Made by a program: the position numbers and the translations under genes
Part shown: in pieces, positions 10,970-21,974 of the stretch
Position numbering within the stretch: position 1 is the stretch's first letter
Layout of the letters: each line of letters starts with the position of its first letter
NCBI GenBank assembly: GCA_015501055.1
Contig: JADNYV010000040.1
Location: 205,147-269,146, forward strand
Origin: Mucidula mucida
Taxonomy: Eukaryota > Basidiomycota > Agaricomycetes > Agaricales > Physalacriaceae
Direction of reading: 5' to 3'
DNA: 64,000 bases
The notes under the pieces: model-generated
What the model was told of the DNA's origin: nothing
Database searches by the model: none
The model's input: the letters and a program-made list of their open reading frames with translations, nothing else

Positions 10970-12637
10970 TCAATCATCCTCTCCTTCAACCTTACTCTCC
11001 ATCACCGTCTGAATCATTTCGCTTCCAAGCGTGCCCACCTCCTTAAACCGGCTCTCAAAGAATCCCCGCGTCTCCTCAAAGCGCTTCCGAAAAACTTCAA
11101 AACTCCCAAACTTGACCGCCTGCCCCCAGCCTCGCGCCGCAATCACAAATTCTAGATCATCCGATCGATGCCAGGTGTCGTAGATAGCAGAGTGTATGGC
11201 GGCAGATAATAGGGAAGAGGAAAGGAAGAGATGTTCCGCGACACCCAGGAACAATCTGAACAGTGGCGTCGCCGCTAGCGCGAGATGATGGAATGGTTTG
11301 ATGTTCAGATGCGCCCAACAATCCACCATGGCAAGTAATGACAGGTGTGAGTTCGGTCGGTAAGCGGACCTCGATGGTGACCCGCCACTTGGAGATGGCA
11401 GTTGTCCCAGACTGAACCGGTCGAGGATATCCTCTGACAGCAGGATTGGCCGTCTTCTCCTTTGGTCAGAATCCTCGTCTCCGAAAACGATCTTGCGGCC
11501 CCATTCTACACGGTCCCGCAGCTTTCTTTCGCGCACCTCTGCTTCTGTATCCGCAGTACTCGCTGTACCAGCTTCAATCATCAGTTTGAACAATTCCGTT
11601 GCGCTCTTCGCGTATTGATTGATCTGTGCCCGTGCCTGCGGATTGAGAATGGCCAAGCCAGCGTATACGTGCCACGCGTTACTGTAAATTCGTAACGCGA
11701 GATTGACTTTGACGGTTTCGATTCCGCCGACGTAAAGGCCTTGCTCCCAGGGATAAGACGCCGCTGAGGCCCAAGCTGTACCCATACTGATCCCAAAAAT
11801 AAGCACAGCTGCTTCAGAACGCGTCCCGCTTACCTCAAAAAGGCTGCATGAGTAACAGCCTGGGTATTAGCTGTGACGGTGTCATGGTCGTCGTATGACA
11901 GATAAACATAGCGCGATCCAAAGCAACGCAGAATATTTTCCACAAATGTCACAGTGGAATCAGTTGCGCGATGTTTGATGAGCACCTGAAGTCGAGTCAT
12001 AAATGAGCTAGGACGCGTTCGATTATGACTCGTACCAATGGCTGTCCGATTGGATTAACGCTGGGACCATGAAGTGAATGGCACGACACTATAGACGCGT
12101 CTGGTGGGAGATACTTCTCGAACGCGGCTTTCTCTGGAGCCTTGACAGATGTTTGACCCCCAACGACGGCATTTAATTTCGTAGCTAGAGAAAACATGTC
12201 ACGAAACAACGGCAGAGACATGCAAAGGACATACATGGCCCATACTCAGCAACCACACGGTCGATGAATTCCGCCTCGACAGAGTAGATGATAAAGTCAG
12301 ACGAGCGCGAAACGCCATGGCCATCAGGAAACACAAAGACTCCCGGAACATCTAGAGCCATTCCAGTCATCGAGGGCTGTATCAAGCGACTCGATGGAGC
12401 TCGTACCATGAAATCTGGCCTTAACCTCCTCGTATTTTGATACCTGATCACAGACGTGGATTCTATGCAAGAATCAGCCAGGGTCCCGACGGAGAGCGCG
12501 CAGTGGACACACTTCTTCCAGCCTGCCTGGGACAAAACCTTGGCGTACATGGAGCCCATTGCGCCCATTCCAATCAATCCTATTGTAGGCTGTTGGTCCA
12601 GAGGGTCATTGGGACTGACATTCGGAGAGGTGGACAT
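10970..12637 (-). CDS. TYR1: prephenate dehydrogenase (tyrosine biosynthesis)
   Basis: Converts prephenate to 4-hydroxyphenylpyruvate with NADP+ in tyrosine synthesis. The Rossmann start TIGLIGMGAMGSMYAKVL has the Gly-rich dinucleotide loop. Later exons give GVFVFPDGHGVSRSSDF, NAVVGGQTSVKAPEKAAF, VSCHSLHGPSVNPIGQPL, YLSYDDHDTVTANTQAVTHA and MGTAWASAASYPWEQG, a continuous match to the fungal TYR1 layout. There are five short GT-AG introns, for example the one just after PIGQPL. The start ATG at 12637 opens MSTSPNVSPNDP, and the stop follows VEGEDD at 10970. All exon joins keep frame. Confidence 0.92.
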
Positions 12638-12875
12638 CGTTCTTGATGGAGAAAAACAGAGCACGGATCTATCTTGATCTTAATAGGCCCGAAAGACTCG
12701 TCGGTGGCTGTGCAGATTTTCGAGAAAGGCACGCCGCCGCATGAACCGATAGTGTTTCTTTTGGCATTTTAGCCTAGGTCAGAATTTCAGGAGTCGCTTC
12801 TACATGCGAGTAATTGACAGCGAGAACGGCGAATAACGAAGGAAGTAAAGCGCTCCGATTCATTCCTTCATTCTC

Positions 12876-14779
12876 TCAATCCATCCTCCTCGGAATATTG
12901 GGTACAATAGTCCATAACGCCAGCATAGACGCGAGCATACCCACCACCCTGAAGAAGATGAATTGGCAGGGCCTACGAAACAGAAGGTCACGCTCACATT
13001 GGTTGGAGAGTCGAGATTCCCGCTTTGTTAGCCACAGCACCCGTGATGAAAGGAAGTATTGCGCTCCCAGCTTGACCGAGCCCAGCAATCCAACCTACAC
13101 AGCCTCCTAGAAGCCAACGAGGCAGAACGCGTCCCGCATACGACATGACAATCGGATACATAGGTCCAAGGACGACACCGACGAAAGATACGGCGACGGC
13201 ATCGCCGATGAGGGAAGGCACTAGCCATACGACTAGCTCAAGTCTATATGAACGGGTAAGAAGCAACACACTAATCGATTGCAATGCACTGACCCGAGGG
13301 CGATAGCTGTATAGAGGTACATGGCCACTCGATCTCCCAGCTAGTGCTCGTTAGGAAGGTCGCCAGCTCAATGAATCATGATTGTATTGACCTTCTGGTT
13401 CGCCCAGGTCAAACCTAAGCGGCCAACCATCATACCTGTTGGCACGAGAGGTGAAGACTAGTCGACTGCACACCTGTAGACATACCACCAAAGAATCCAG
13501 ATGATATGTATCCAGACGACGGTCCTCCGTCACGGACGCTCCGAATGAAAGTGACGATCCAGCCTGAGAACAATATCATGAGCCGATATACGAACCTTTC
13601 GATGGCTAGAACAGTCGGACTGACCGCCAATGGTCACCTCGGTTCCAACGTAGACCAACGTGAATATCGCCAACAGATGTACCGTCTTCAAGCGAAAGAT
13701 CTGCTGGAACTTCCCTCGAGCATTAGCATCAGGGTCACCTGGAGGATTCCCGATTCGCGTAAGACAAGCTAAGTGAATATCATGAGCGGCCACGGAAGAA
13801 AGGAAGTGTGAATGTGGTCACTGTCAAGATCTTTCAAATTGAAAGCGAATCCAACCAATGCCGTATTGATGACCGAAAGTCCTAACGAGACGAGATAGTG
13901 GAAAGACCAATGCTTCATGGTAGCGAATTGAGTTGCAACAAGAGGAGCGCTAAATGCACCTGCGCCTAAGAAGTTTTAGTCCAAGTCCGAACGATGAAAA
14001 ACATCTGCAACCAACCATAGGATGCCATTATGAGCATCATCTTCCATTCCGAGTTCTCTTTGAGGCTGGCAACGTAAGTAACAGACTGCGCGTCCTTCAT
14101 GATAATGAGAAAAATAGAACCATATAGTCGAAGAAGAATAGAAACCTGCAGAGAAAGCCCAATACCATGGGGGACAAAAAGCGCCACATACACAGGAAAA
14201 GGTAAGCCGATGGCCTGTAGGGAAAAGACCAGGACTTGGCAAAAGGTAGCTGAATAATCATCATTAGGTGGTCTTTAACCAATGTCCTAAGCGGATGGCG
14301 TACAGAAGAAAGCTACTTTTCCAAAGCCATATCTGTCGGTCAAAGGCACATTCAAAAATGCCCCGGTCAGGAAGCCCTGCAGAAGAGATTGGTTTGTCAT
14401 TGAGAAAGGTCTGATGAAGCTTACAATGCATGCCGTGATGAATATCAAGGAAACAACTGTGAAGTTGACCTTGTACATGTGTAAGCATGAGTACGACGGG
14501 AGACGATAGAAAACATACACCGTACACCTCCTGCAAGCGAGGAATCAAAGGACCAGAAGTACCGTCGCTCCACCCGTTAAGCATCTTCATCCAACAGCAT
14601 GCAGCAAACTGAAGCGTCGCACGAAAGCTGTGTTTAGACGCAGACGCGGTATCAGCAGGGGTGTCAACGGGTTGAAGTCGAACGATAGACTGAGCAACCA
14701 TCCCGCTGCAAGAGTGCGTGTCGAGCTCAACTATTTCGGCACCAGAGGTGCAATCAGTACACTCTATGTCGCCACCCAT
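12876..14779 (-). CDS. MFS transporter, copy A
   Basis: Multi-exon major facilitator superfamily transporter with unknown substrate, probably in the plasma or an internal membrane. Exon 1 (from MGGDIECTDC at 14779) has a soluble N-terminus, then MLNGWSDGTSGPLIPRLQEV, the conserved start of the first transmembrane helix and loop in this fungal family. Later exons give GFLTGAFLNVPLTDRYGFGK (motif A-like loop), GYISSGFFGG, LVPSLIGDAVAVSFVG and GPMYPIVMSYAGRVLPR. The protein ends in VPNIPRRMD. It is followed at 15.65 kb by a paralogue on the same strand, a tandem duplication. Exact exon borders in the middle were not all resolved. Confidence 0.8.
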
Positions 14780-15653
14780 GGTGAGAGTATGAGTTCAAGG
14801 TGATTAATAATGGATGACTTCCCGTAAGGCTTAGGATTATCAACATCTACAGTCACAGTGTAGTCAGACGTGGGATTAATCATTGTGGTTGATAATGTTG
14901 ACGGTCCGTGATCCCGAGGGCTCCCCTCCGTTTTTCGCCGGCGCCGTCTTGATGATTCATGAATCTACAGAGGCCTCCCGACCCCTCTGTAGATGTTGAG
15001 ACCGAAATTGACAACGAAAGAGGTCTTGATCCAACCAAATACGTCGCGGACGCACCTTCTATGATATATCCTCCCTTACCCGTCATCTGTAGCGCCCGAA
15101 TTCCTTGAGGGCTTACGATTTTGAGTACTTGTCGGTAATGGTTTTTGATGGGCGGAGTTATAACATTTACAACAGAATCTGCAACCATTTTCCTTACGGG
15201 AAGTCATCCAGTCTGCAGTCCGCCATGGTGGGAAGGAACTGGAATTCGGACTTGCGTCGGTAATTGTCAAGTGCCTGCCAGTACGTGTTTATTGGGCGCG
15301 ACGGATACAATCACTCTGACCGTGTACCGTGAGCGCGTGAGCGGTTGACCACGGTTCTTTGAGTGATTTATTGTCGTACAACAAGGTCAAGTCTTTCTAC
15401 GAATTCATGCGATTCATTATTGCGCACAAATCAACGAAGTCCATCCAGGGGGTTTGGATGAGCCTGCACCATTTGGTAAGACAAAGCGAGTAGAAAGCGC
15501 CGCAAAATGTAATTCAGATCTTCTTTCGATGAACTGGGATTCGTGGCAACAGAAAACTTCTGACATCTTTCGGTCATTAGCACATGCAGTTTCGCTTGAT
15601 AGAAACGCGCGATCTTGAATACATTAACTTCGGGGGGACGGCGCGCGCCGCTT
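14780..15653. other. spacer between the two MFS genes
   Basis: No gene is supported here. The minus-strand ORF 14880-15188 sits between a pair of 19-bp inverted repeats and has no recognisable domain. Confidence 0.4.
14811..15210. repeat. 400-bp segment bounded by 19-bp perfect inverted repeats
   Basis: Positions 14811-14829 and 15192-15210 are exact reverse complements (tggatgacttcccgtaagg). Inside lies a further perfect 10-bp hairpin, tctacagagg at 14964-14973 and cctctgtaga at 14984-14993, with a 10-base loop. It could be a small inverted-repeat element in the promoter of MFS copy A. I found no target-site duplication, so the mobile nature is unproven. Confidence 0.5.
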
Positions 15654-17561
15654 TCAGTCCACCCTTCTAGGAATGTTGGGGACCAATGCCCAGAGCCCCA
15701 ACATAAAAACAAGCATACCCACAACCCTTGTAGTCTGTCAGAGGGACTTTGGAGGAGAACGCATCACTCACATGGGTTGCAAGGTTGAGATTCCCGCCTT
15801 ATTGGCCACGGCACCAGTAATGAAAGGAAGAATGGCACTCCCGGTCTGGCCGAGACTCGCAATCCACCCAATACAACCAGCGAGAAGCCAGCGTGGAAGG
15901 ACACGCCCCGCGTACGACATAAGAATGGGATACATAGGTCCAAGGACGAAGCCGACGAATGATACTGCGACGGCTCCACCAATCAGTGACGGCACGAACC
16001 AGACGACAAGTTCAAGTCTATCAGAGGTACTCAGTATCGAAGCTTGACACGTATAGCTTGACTGCTCACCCTATGGCGATAGCAGTATACAAGAACATGG
16101 CAATTCGATCGCCCAGCTATGTGAGGCGCCTGGGTGTTCGAAATGGCATGTTTGAAGACCAATGCTGCTGACCTTTTGATTAACCCAGAGCAGAACTAGA
16201 CGGCCCAGCATCAGGCCTATAGATTCGTCAGTGCGAGACTCAAAAAATACGGATATCTGCTTACCTCCGAAGAAACCAGAGGAAATATACCCGGACGACG
16301 CCCCACCTCCACGTACAGTTTGAATAAACGTAACAATCCAACCTTGAGAGACGATCAGCGCATGTAGCGCCTCGAGGAAGCAACGCGTACCACCTATAGT
16401 CACTTCTGCGCCAACATAAACCATTGTGAATGCGGCGAGCAGATGGACAGTCTTCAGTCCAATGATCTGCTTGATCTTTCCGTGCTCGTTGGAGCCACGT
16501 TCACCTGCAGGTAGACCGACTCTGGCAAGACATGCTAGAACATGAATTCATCCTCGGCTCAAACGAATCTTGATCAACACCGTACCATCAAGGTCCCTCC
16601 ACTTAAAGGTGAACCCAAGCATGGCAGTATTAATGAGTGCAAGTCCAAGAGAGACTAGATAATGGAACGACCAGTGTTCCATAGTCGAAAATTGCGTCGC
16701 TACAAGCGGAGATGCAAAAGCACCAGCACCTGAATGAGGTGTCAGGAGGATATAGATGTACCACTCCCCCACGAACCATATGAAGCTTGCAGAAGCATCA
16801 TTTTCATCTCTGGATCGTCCTTCAGGCTTGCGACATAAGTAACTGCTTGAGCATCCTAGACAGATGCAAGAGATAAGCCAAGACTGTATCAATATCGGAA
16901 AGAGCATCACTACCTGCAAAGACAGGCCAACACCGTTGAGAACGAATAGGGCGGCATACGCAGGAAACGGTAAAGCAGCGGACTGAAGGGAGTATACGAC
17001 AACTTGACAAATTGAAGCTACAATCGAAGAGACGCGTATCAGCCTAGTGCAGAGTTGCAGAAGCCGGGGGCGTCTGACCGAAGAAGACGACTTTGCCGAA
17101 GCCAAATTTATCGGTCAAGGGCACGTTCATGAATGCTCCCGCGAGAAATCCCTAGAGACCGACGTTGAACCGACGATTGAACGAGGCAGCGGAAGACTTA
17201 CGACGCAGGCCATAACGAATATCAGTGATACAATGATGAAGTTGATCTACTCTGACGTTGGCTTGCGTACACAAAGGGTCGACTCACAGTCCGGACGTAC
17301 TTGGTAGACCTCTTGCAACCGTGGTATAAGCGGACCAGAGGTTCCATCGTTCCACCCAGACAGCATTTTCAACCAACAGCAAGCAGCAAATTGTGCGATT
17401 GACCGAATCCTGTGTCCGCTGGGAGGATTCTCTATACGGCTTTCGACATCTTCCCTTAGTTCCTCTTCCGTGATATTGACTGATTTTCGTGAGATTGTGT
17501 CGAGTTCTATCACTTCCGTTCCAGAGACGCGGTCTGTGAGGTGGATGTCGTTCCCTGTCAT
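15654..17561 (-). CDS. MFS transporter, copy B
   Basis: Paralogue of the transporter at 12876-14779, with the same domain order and recognisably homologous exons: MLSGWNDGTSGPLIPRLQEV, NVPLTDKFGFGK, LPFPAYAALFVLNGVGLSLQ, VPSLIGGAVAVSFVGFVLGP, GPMYPILMSYAGRVLPR and the end VPNIPRRVD plus TGA at 15654-15656. The start MTGNDIHLTD is at 17561. The protein sequence has diverged clearly from copy A, so the duplication is not recent. The conserved core in both copies suggests both function. The substrate is not readable from sequence. Confidence 0.8.
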
Positions 17562-17938
17562 GATGTGAGGTTGGAGATAGTCGTGAGAGAAGTTGTGTAG
17601 GAAGTACCAACTTATATCTCCGAGGTTATTCCAGATCACGTGGTGCGCGCGTCCTTGAGAAAGTTTCGTAAGCATAAGGATCTAGATACATGGGTAACTT
17701 CAGCTAAGCAAGACATACAGCATCTATCTGAAGATCCTAGTGCTGAGTGTTTTCACCTGTTGAGCTCAATTGTGGCCATTATCATGATTGCCCCAATTAC
17801 TTATGCACGGTTGGGCCGGGGCCGGGTTACAACTTACAAGTTTGTATATTCGAAGGAAAACATTACAATAGATGGTAGTACCATGGAGTCGTGTAAGAGT
17901 AGAATGCTGCAGCCTCGTTTGAGGCAGCGGGGTACCAG
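17562..17938. other. intergenic region
   Basis: Upstream of MFS copy B and downstream of the F-box gene. Nothing recognisable was seen. Confidence 0.4.
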
Positions 17939-18916
17939 TCACCCGCACAAATACCGCTCGGTAGTCTTGGCCGTTTGTAGTAAGCGGCGCTGGCAGAGGA
18001 CTCGATCAACTTCATCCCACATCTCACAATTCGTTGCGAGCCATGACTTTGGCTCTTCATTTCCGTACCACCCCACCCCGGGGATATCCAGGACACATGT
18101 ACTATACCAGAGGAGAACAGAGCGATTATGTGAATCGTCAACGGCTGCAAGAAACATAGAAAAGTTCTTGCGCATCTCAGCGATTAAGTCTTCGGATAAG
18201 GCCTGCTCCAATTCAGCTTCGGTGAACCAGTCACCCTCGACGGCGATGATGAGAGCCTGAAGTGAAGGCTGAGCGGCAGACAACAACTTTCTGAGCATAA
18301 CAACGAGATCACAGGTTTCTAGGTCCGTTTCCATGTCTCCAAAGTAAGGAAACTCGTTCCAGTAATCCACTGTGATCAGGAGATGCGTGAGCTTTGAGCT
18401 CGCCCGAAGGATGCTTTGCACTATCGGAATATTCTCCTCACTCGGATATGTAATCTCGAGGTGCGACACCTTGTGCGGCATGAAAGGAAAATACGCAACA
18501 GCCTTTGGGAGAGAGAGAGCAAGATATTGGAGGTTCTCCAAGGCATAAATATGCTCGAAAGGAACATTGTCAGGTGTGCTGAAAATTGCCAGGTTTTGCA
18601 CCGCTGTGCAGTGAGACAGGATATAAGTGATACGCGAGAAGGAGTTGCCATCTTCAGATAGGCACAGAACTTTGACATTCTTCGCCATGAAGCCCGGATC
18701 GGTGTGGCTCCGCGACTCGATTGTCCTCATGAATAAACGACAATCCTTAGCGCATGTGATTTCGACGGAGTGATACAAGAGGGGATCAATCCACTGGCGA
18801 ACATGTTTTGACACCAAGACGAGCTGGCGCGCTGTCGACTGGTCCCAGAATGAGGCGACCTCCAAAATGTGGCGAGCAATGTCAACAGGGATATCGGGGA
18901 ACGAAGAAGGATCCAT
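17939..18916 (-). CDS. F-box-like protein
   Basis: Single-exon ORF of 325 residues. Its N-terminus reads FPDIPVDIARHILEVASFWD, followed by ARQLVLVSKHVRQWIDPLLY, the usual F-box pattern that docks Skp1. The rest has Leu-rich stretches (LENLQYLALSLP, SHLEITYP, LTHLLITVDYW, LQALIIAVEGDW) as in agaricomycete F-box proteins of the LRR type. It is likely a substrate receptor of an SCF ubiquitin ligase; the target is unknown. It is not closely related to the 46216-47787 F-box gene. The start MDPSSFPDIP is the natural one. Confidence 0.7.
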   Translation of the reverse strand: MDPSSFPDIPVDIARHILEVASFWDQSTARQLVLVSKHVRQWIDPLLYHSVEITCAKDCRLFMRTIESRSHTDPGFMAKNVKVLCLSEDGNSFSRITYILSHCTAVQNLAIFSTPDNVPFEHIYALENLQYLALSLPKAVAYFPFMPHKVSHLEITYPSEENIPIVQSILRASSKLTHLLITVDYWNEFPYFGDMETDLETCDLVVMLRKLLSAAQPSLQALIIAVEGDWFTEAELEQALSEDLIAEMRKNFSMFLAAVDDSHNRSVLLWYSTCVLDIPGVGWYGNEEPKSWLATNCEMWDEVDRVLCQRRLLQTAKTTERYLCG

Positions 18917-19112
18917 TGAGAGAGCAAAGAGATGTTCAGTATGTGTGTGTGTTCATCTCTTAGAACAATCACGACCTAGCCTGGCGAGGGCGGCTCTAAT
19001 AGTTGCGGTACTGTCTCGTGAACTCGACATGCACTATAGAATCACGACCACCGTCTGTACCAGGCACATTGGCTTTGGCTTTGGCTATCCAGAGACATTG
19101 TCAACCTAGCAG
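18917..19112. other. upstream region of the F-box gene
   Basis: Short AC/GT-rich stretch (gtatgtgtgtgtg) near 18938. No gene is supported. Confidence 0.3.
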
Positions 19113-19114
19113 TA

Positions 19115-19456
19115 GTGGTCCTCAATTTGCGTTTTATCTGCGCGTTTTAGTTCTTGGCACTGCTGATGGCCATCAATGCCATCATGTCCCGGTGGTAACG
19201 CGTGAGATCTTGAGATGTGGCGGCACTGGCGGGAAAGCGCTAGGTGGCGCCTGAATCAATCCCGTTTTCTGAAGCTTCTTCGGATGTGGCAGCCGGCGAT
19301 ATGAGAAGAAGTGAACATGTACTCGATGTGTTCGCTCTGGCAGGAGTTGTCGACCTCGAGGGGCGGCTCGAAGGGTCTCTGTGATGGCTGGTGATGGCCA
19401 TCATTTCTTCCCTGGTTAAAACGCGCAAAAAAAAAAAACGCTAAATTGAGGACCAC
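19115..19456. mobile_element. MITE with TA target duplication (Tc1/mariner-like)
   Basis: About 342 bp. Both ends begin gtggtcctcaattt when read inward, and the similarity goes on for about 70 bp with gaps (gcgcgtttta, then gatggccatca on both arms). TA dinucleotides flank it at 19113-19114 and 19457-19458, as for Tc1/mariner/pogo elements that insert at TA. There is no transposase ORF, so it is a non-autonomous MITE. The right arm carries a 12-base A run near 19427-19438. It lies only about 9 bp from the 8-bp duplication of the next element. Confidence 0.75.
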
Positions 19457-19473
19457 TAGTGTCACCCTGGCGG

Positions 19474-20090
19474 TAGTGTTGCTGCGAGGCGAGTTGAGTT
19501 TTCCTCAAGGAAGGGGACCGGGGTTACCTCAACTTGAGCAGCTCAAGTCGAGATCAAGGTCAAACCGAGCTACCTTGAGGCGACCACCCAAAATAGCAAT
19601 CGGCATCTCGGCCTATTGTTCCCACTGTTCTTACTTGTTTTGCTCTGAAGCTCACGACATGACGCGATATTGAAGGTTATATGTATATAGAATGTATATA
19701 TGATGATAATACGGTGAACTACACTATTCTACTGAGCATTATTAATAAGGTTTGTAAGTTCGTCTATCTGGCCTCGAGCCTGCTGGGCACTGCCACCCGC
19801 CTAAGGTATAAGGAGGCGGCGGACAATCTCAACAGTTGTTGCAATCTTGGCCCCCTGAAGTAGCATAGTAAGAAAGTGATGATATTGAAGTAAAACTATG
19901 CGGTGGTAGTGGTAAGAAAGAGACAATCAGTATTCAAACTCCGACCATCAGGTGCCGGACTGAATGCAGCAGTGAGGTAAGGCAAGGAAGCGAGGCCATC
20001 AAAACTCGAGCCCTCGACTGCCTAATCCGTCAACGAGGTGAGTCGAGTTGAGCTCAGCGTTCGAGCTGCCTCGGACTCGCGGCAACACTA
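19474..20090. mobile_element. non-autonomous hAT-type element, copy 1
   Basis: About 617 bp with terminal inverted repeats TAGTGTTGCTGCGAGGC (left) and TAGTGTTGCCGCGAGTC (right, read inward). It is flanked by a perfect 8-bp direct repeat, CCTGGCGG, at 19466-19473 and 20091-20098. An 8-bp target duplication and ends starting TAGTGTTGC are hallmarks of the hAT superfamily (family knowledge). Subterminal regions are full of short ctcgag/gactcga motifs in both orientations, possible transposase binding sites. The centre is AT-rich and has no ORF. A related copy is at 31417-32065. Confidence 0.85.
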
Positions 20091-20098
20091 CCTGGCGG

Positions 20099-20423
20099 AC
20101 TCACCTATTGTTTTCTATTAATTAACACCCGATATTCGCAAAAATGCTATTGCGTCGACATTGAAATGGTTACTCTCGTGTGTTCAACAACGTCTTGCAT
20201 CTGTTGTAGACTCTCGCTAGTCACGAATCGCCAGACACTCTAATTCAACAAGCCCTCTCCCTCGTCATCGCAGGCACTTTGCAAATGCTTTTACAAGTGG
20301 TGACATCATTAAGCCGCAGCGGAAATTAAGCTGCGCGTCTCCACACCATCTGTTCGCGTTTCCATCATGACCGCGTCAACACTCCTCTCTGACGTTTCAT
20401 GACGCGAAGTCCTACTGACTGCC
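20099..20423. other. upstream region of the CON-6-like gene
   Basis: Nothing recognisable apart from the TATA box at its end. Confidence 0.3.
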
Positions 20424-20431
20424 TTTATAAG
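20424..20431 (+). promoter_or_regulatory. TATA box of the small CON-6-like gene
   Basis: TTTATAAG lies about 75 bp upstream of the ATG at 20502, a good distance for a strongly regulated fungal promoter. Confidence 0.5.
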
Positions 20432-20501
20432 TCGCGCACTACGGGAAGGGAACGATTTTATCGCTTAAAGCCCCCACATTTCCGACCACAACTCTACTAC
20501 A

Positions 20502-20906
20502 ATGTTTGGAAGCACCAGTACCGCCCGCCGCTCCCACCACCACACTACTACCCACGGCACAACCCACCATTCTACTGCCCCTCGTACACACCGTCGCCAC
20601 TTCTGGCAGCGTAAAGATCGCGATCGCGTCGCAGGAGGATACAGTACGTCTTTACCCAATGCTTTGCTATGAAGGTCAGGCCAACCATATTTTTAGAGGC
20701 TGCCTTGACGAACCCCAACACAACCCACGACGGTAGAAAGCACGCTAAACACGAATTACATAAGATGGTAAGTTGATTTCCTGTGTTCTGACGTTGAATT
20801 AATCGTTGTGTAGGGTCGCAGCAGCCACGTTCCCTTTATGACCAAGGTCAAGCGTACGCTGGGTATTCGCAGCACTCCTCGCCGCGAGCAGCATGTACAT
20901 TACTGA
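20502..20906 (+). CDS. small His-rich protein with a CON-6-like motif
   Basis: Three exons (20502-20643, 20697-20767, 20814-20906) with GT-AG introns give a protein of about 100 residues starting MFGSTSTARR. Residues about 11-35 are rich in His and Thr (HHHTTTHGTTHHSTA). A middle segment reads RVAGGYKAALTNPNTTHDGR followed by KHAKHELHKMG. This resembles the repeat of conidiation-specific protein 6 (pattern GGxKAxxxNPNxxxxxxxxAxxxL), a small fungal protein family linked to spore and stress states. The end is basic (KVKRTLGIRSTPRRE). It has a TATA promoter, and all splice joins keep frame. The CON-6 relationship is a motif-level call. Confidence 0.65.
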
Positions 20907-21210
20907 GTTCGACATCGTCATAATGTTTTGAACCTGCTTGAAGTTGTAGCCCTCTATACACTCTATGTATTTTTACACCTTTTATGATACCTAACAATTA
21001 TTGTATCGATGATTTAGTATACAACAGCTTCTGTACACGACGCGTTGCATGGATCGCGCGCGGAGTCACACATCTATCACATCACTTAGAGCGATACTAC
21101 CGTGACCACCTCTTCACCTCAAACAACTCTGAGAAACGTTGCGACGGTCTGAAGCGTTCTATGCGTGCTGATATTATCTGAATCTGCAAAGTATTCATGT
21201 CTTACAGAAC
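20907..21210. other. intergenic region
   Basis: 3' flank of the small gene. Nothing recognisable. Confidence 0.3.
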
Positions 21211-21271
21211 ATGCCATATCTTCCCCCCTTTATAGAACGTCTGCCGCTGTTTTTTCGGCCACCCTTCTGCT

Positions 21272-21974
21272 TTGGATATCATGGCTACATGGCTTTCGGG
21301 GACATCTCTTTCTTGTTCAGACATTGTCTGCGCCCTTGGCGGATCCTTTTCATCATGTACTTCCCCTCCCATGGCGTTTACGAAACCCTACGCCGCTTTC
21401 CGTGCCCGAGCTTATTCAAGCGCCAAACGACCTTATCTACAGACGGCACGACAACCTCATCTACGTACGCAACCTCACTCTGTTCAGGCTCAGGGATACA
21501 CGTATCCGCTCGCTCTACCGCCTCTGCACGCAACACCACGTCGAAATCGTGCACGAGGCGACGTATATATAGCACCGACTTGAATGGTCGATCGAAGATT
21601 GGCCGGATCCAAAGGATCCTGACCCGGTGCGATATTCAGTATCAGCCGGCATAAGTCGAGTCGTTCAACTGGAGGCTAAACATGGGCATATGTCGAGACC
21701 TTTCAAAGTTTATCCGTAAGACTCGCGCCGAGCGTGTACCGGAGCCGTTTGTGTCCGCGCCTTCCTGGGTGGCATCCGTGCCTCCTTCGCCGGAGCGCGT
21801 CGTCCTTTTCAAGGGGCGCGTTGGAGTCTCGCGGCCTTACTTTGAGAAGCGTAATATACATGGATCGACTGGTTCTCTCGCATGGATAAGGTTTGTCTTT
21901 TTTGACACGCAGATGGGTCTACTGACGAGATCTTCAGATTCCTGAAGGAGTCGCGCCTGGTTCGAGACTAGGCG
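21272..21974 (+). pseudogene. hypothetical gene with broken frame
   Basis: Protein-like stretches follow one another in different frames. First MATWLSGTSLSC to AAFRARAYSS, then ELIQAPNDLIYRRHDNLIYV and LYRLCTQHHVEIVHEATYI. An in-frame TAG follows near 21571, then the same frame continues LEWSIEDWPDPKDPDPVRYS. Another frame gives APSWVASVPPSPERVVLFKG and YFEKRNIHGSTGSLAWIR, and finally STDEIFRFLKESRLVRD plus TAG near 21969-21971. No standard introns explain all the joins. It is either a decayed gene or one with sequencing errors. No family is recognised. A TATA-like tttatag lies near 21225. Confidence 0.35.

Noticed and set aside
14880..15188. Minus-strand ORF of 102 codons between the MFS genes
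   Set aside because: It lies inside the inverted-repeat segment and includes the 10-bp hairpin. No protein family signal.
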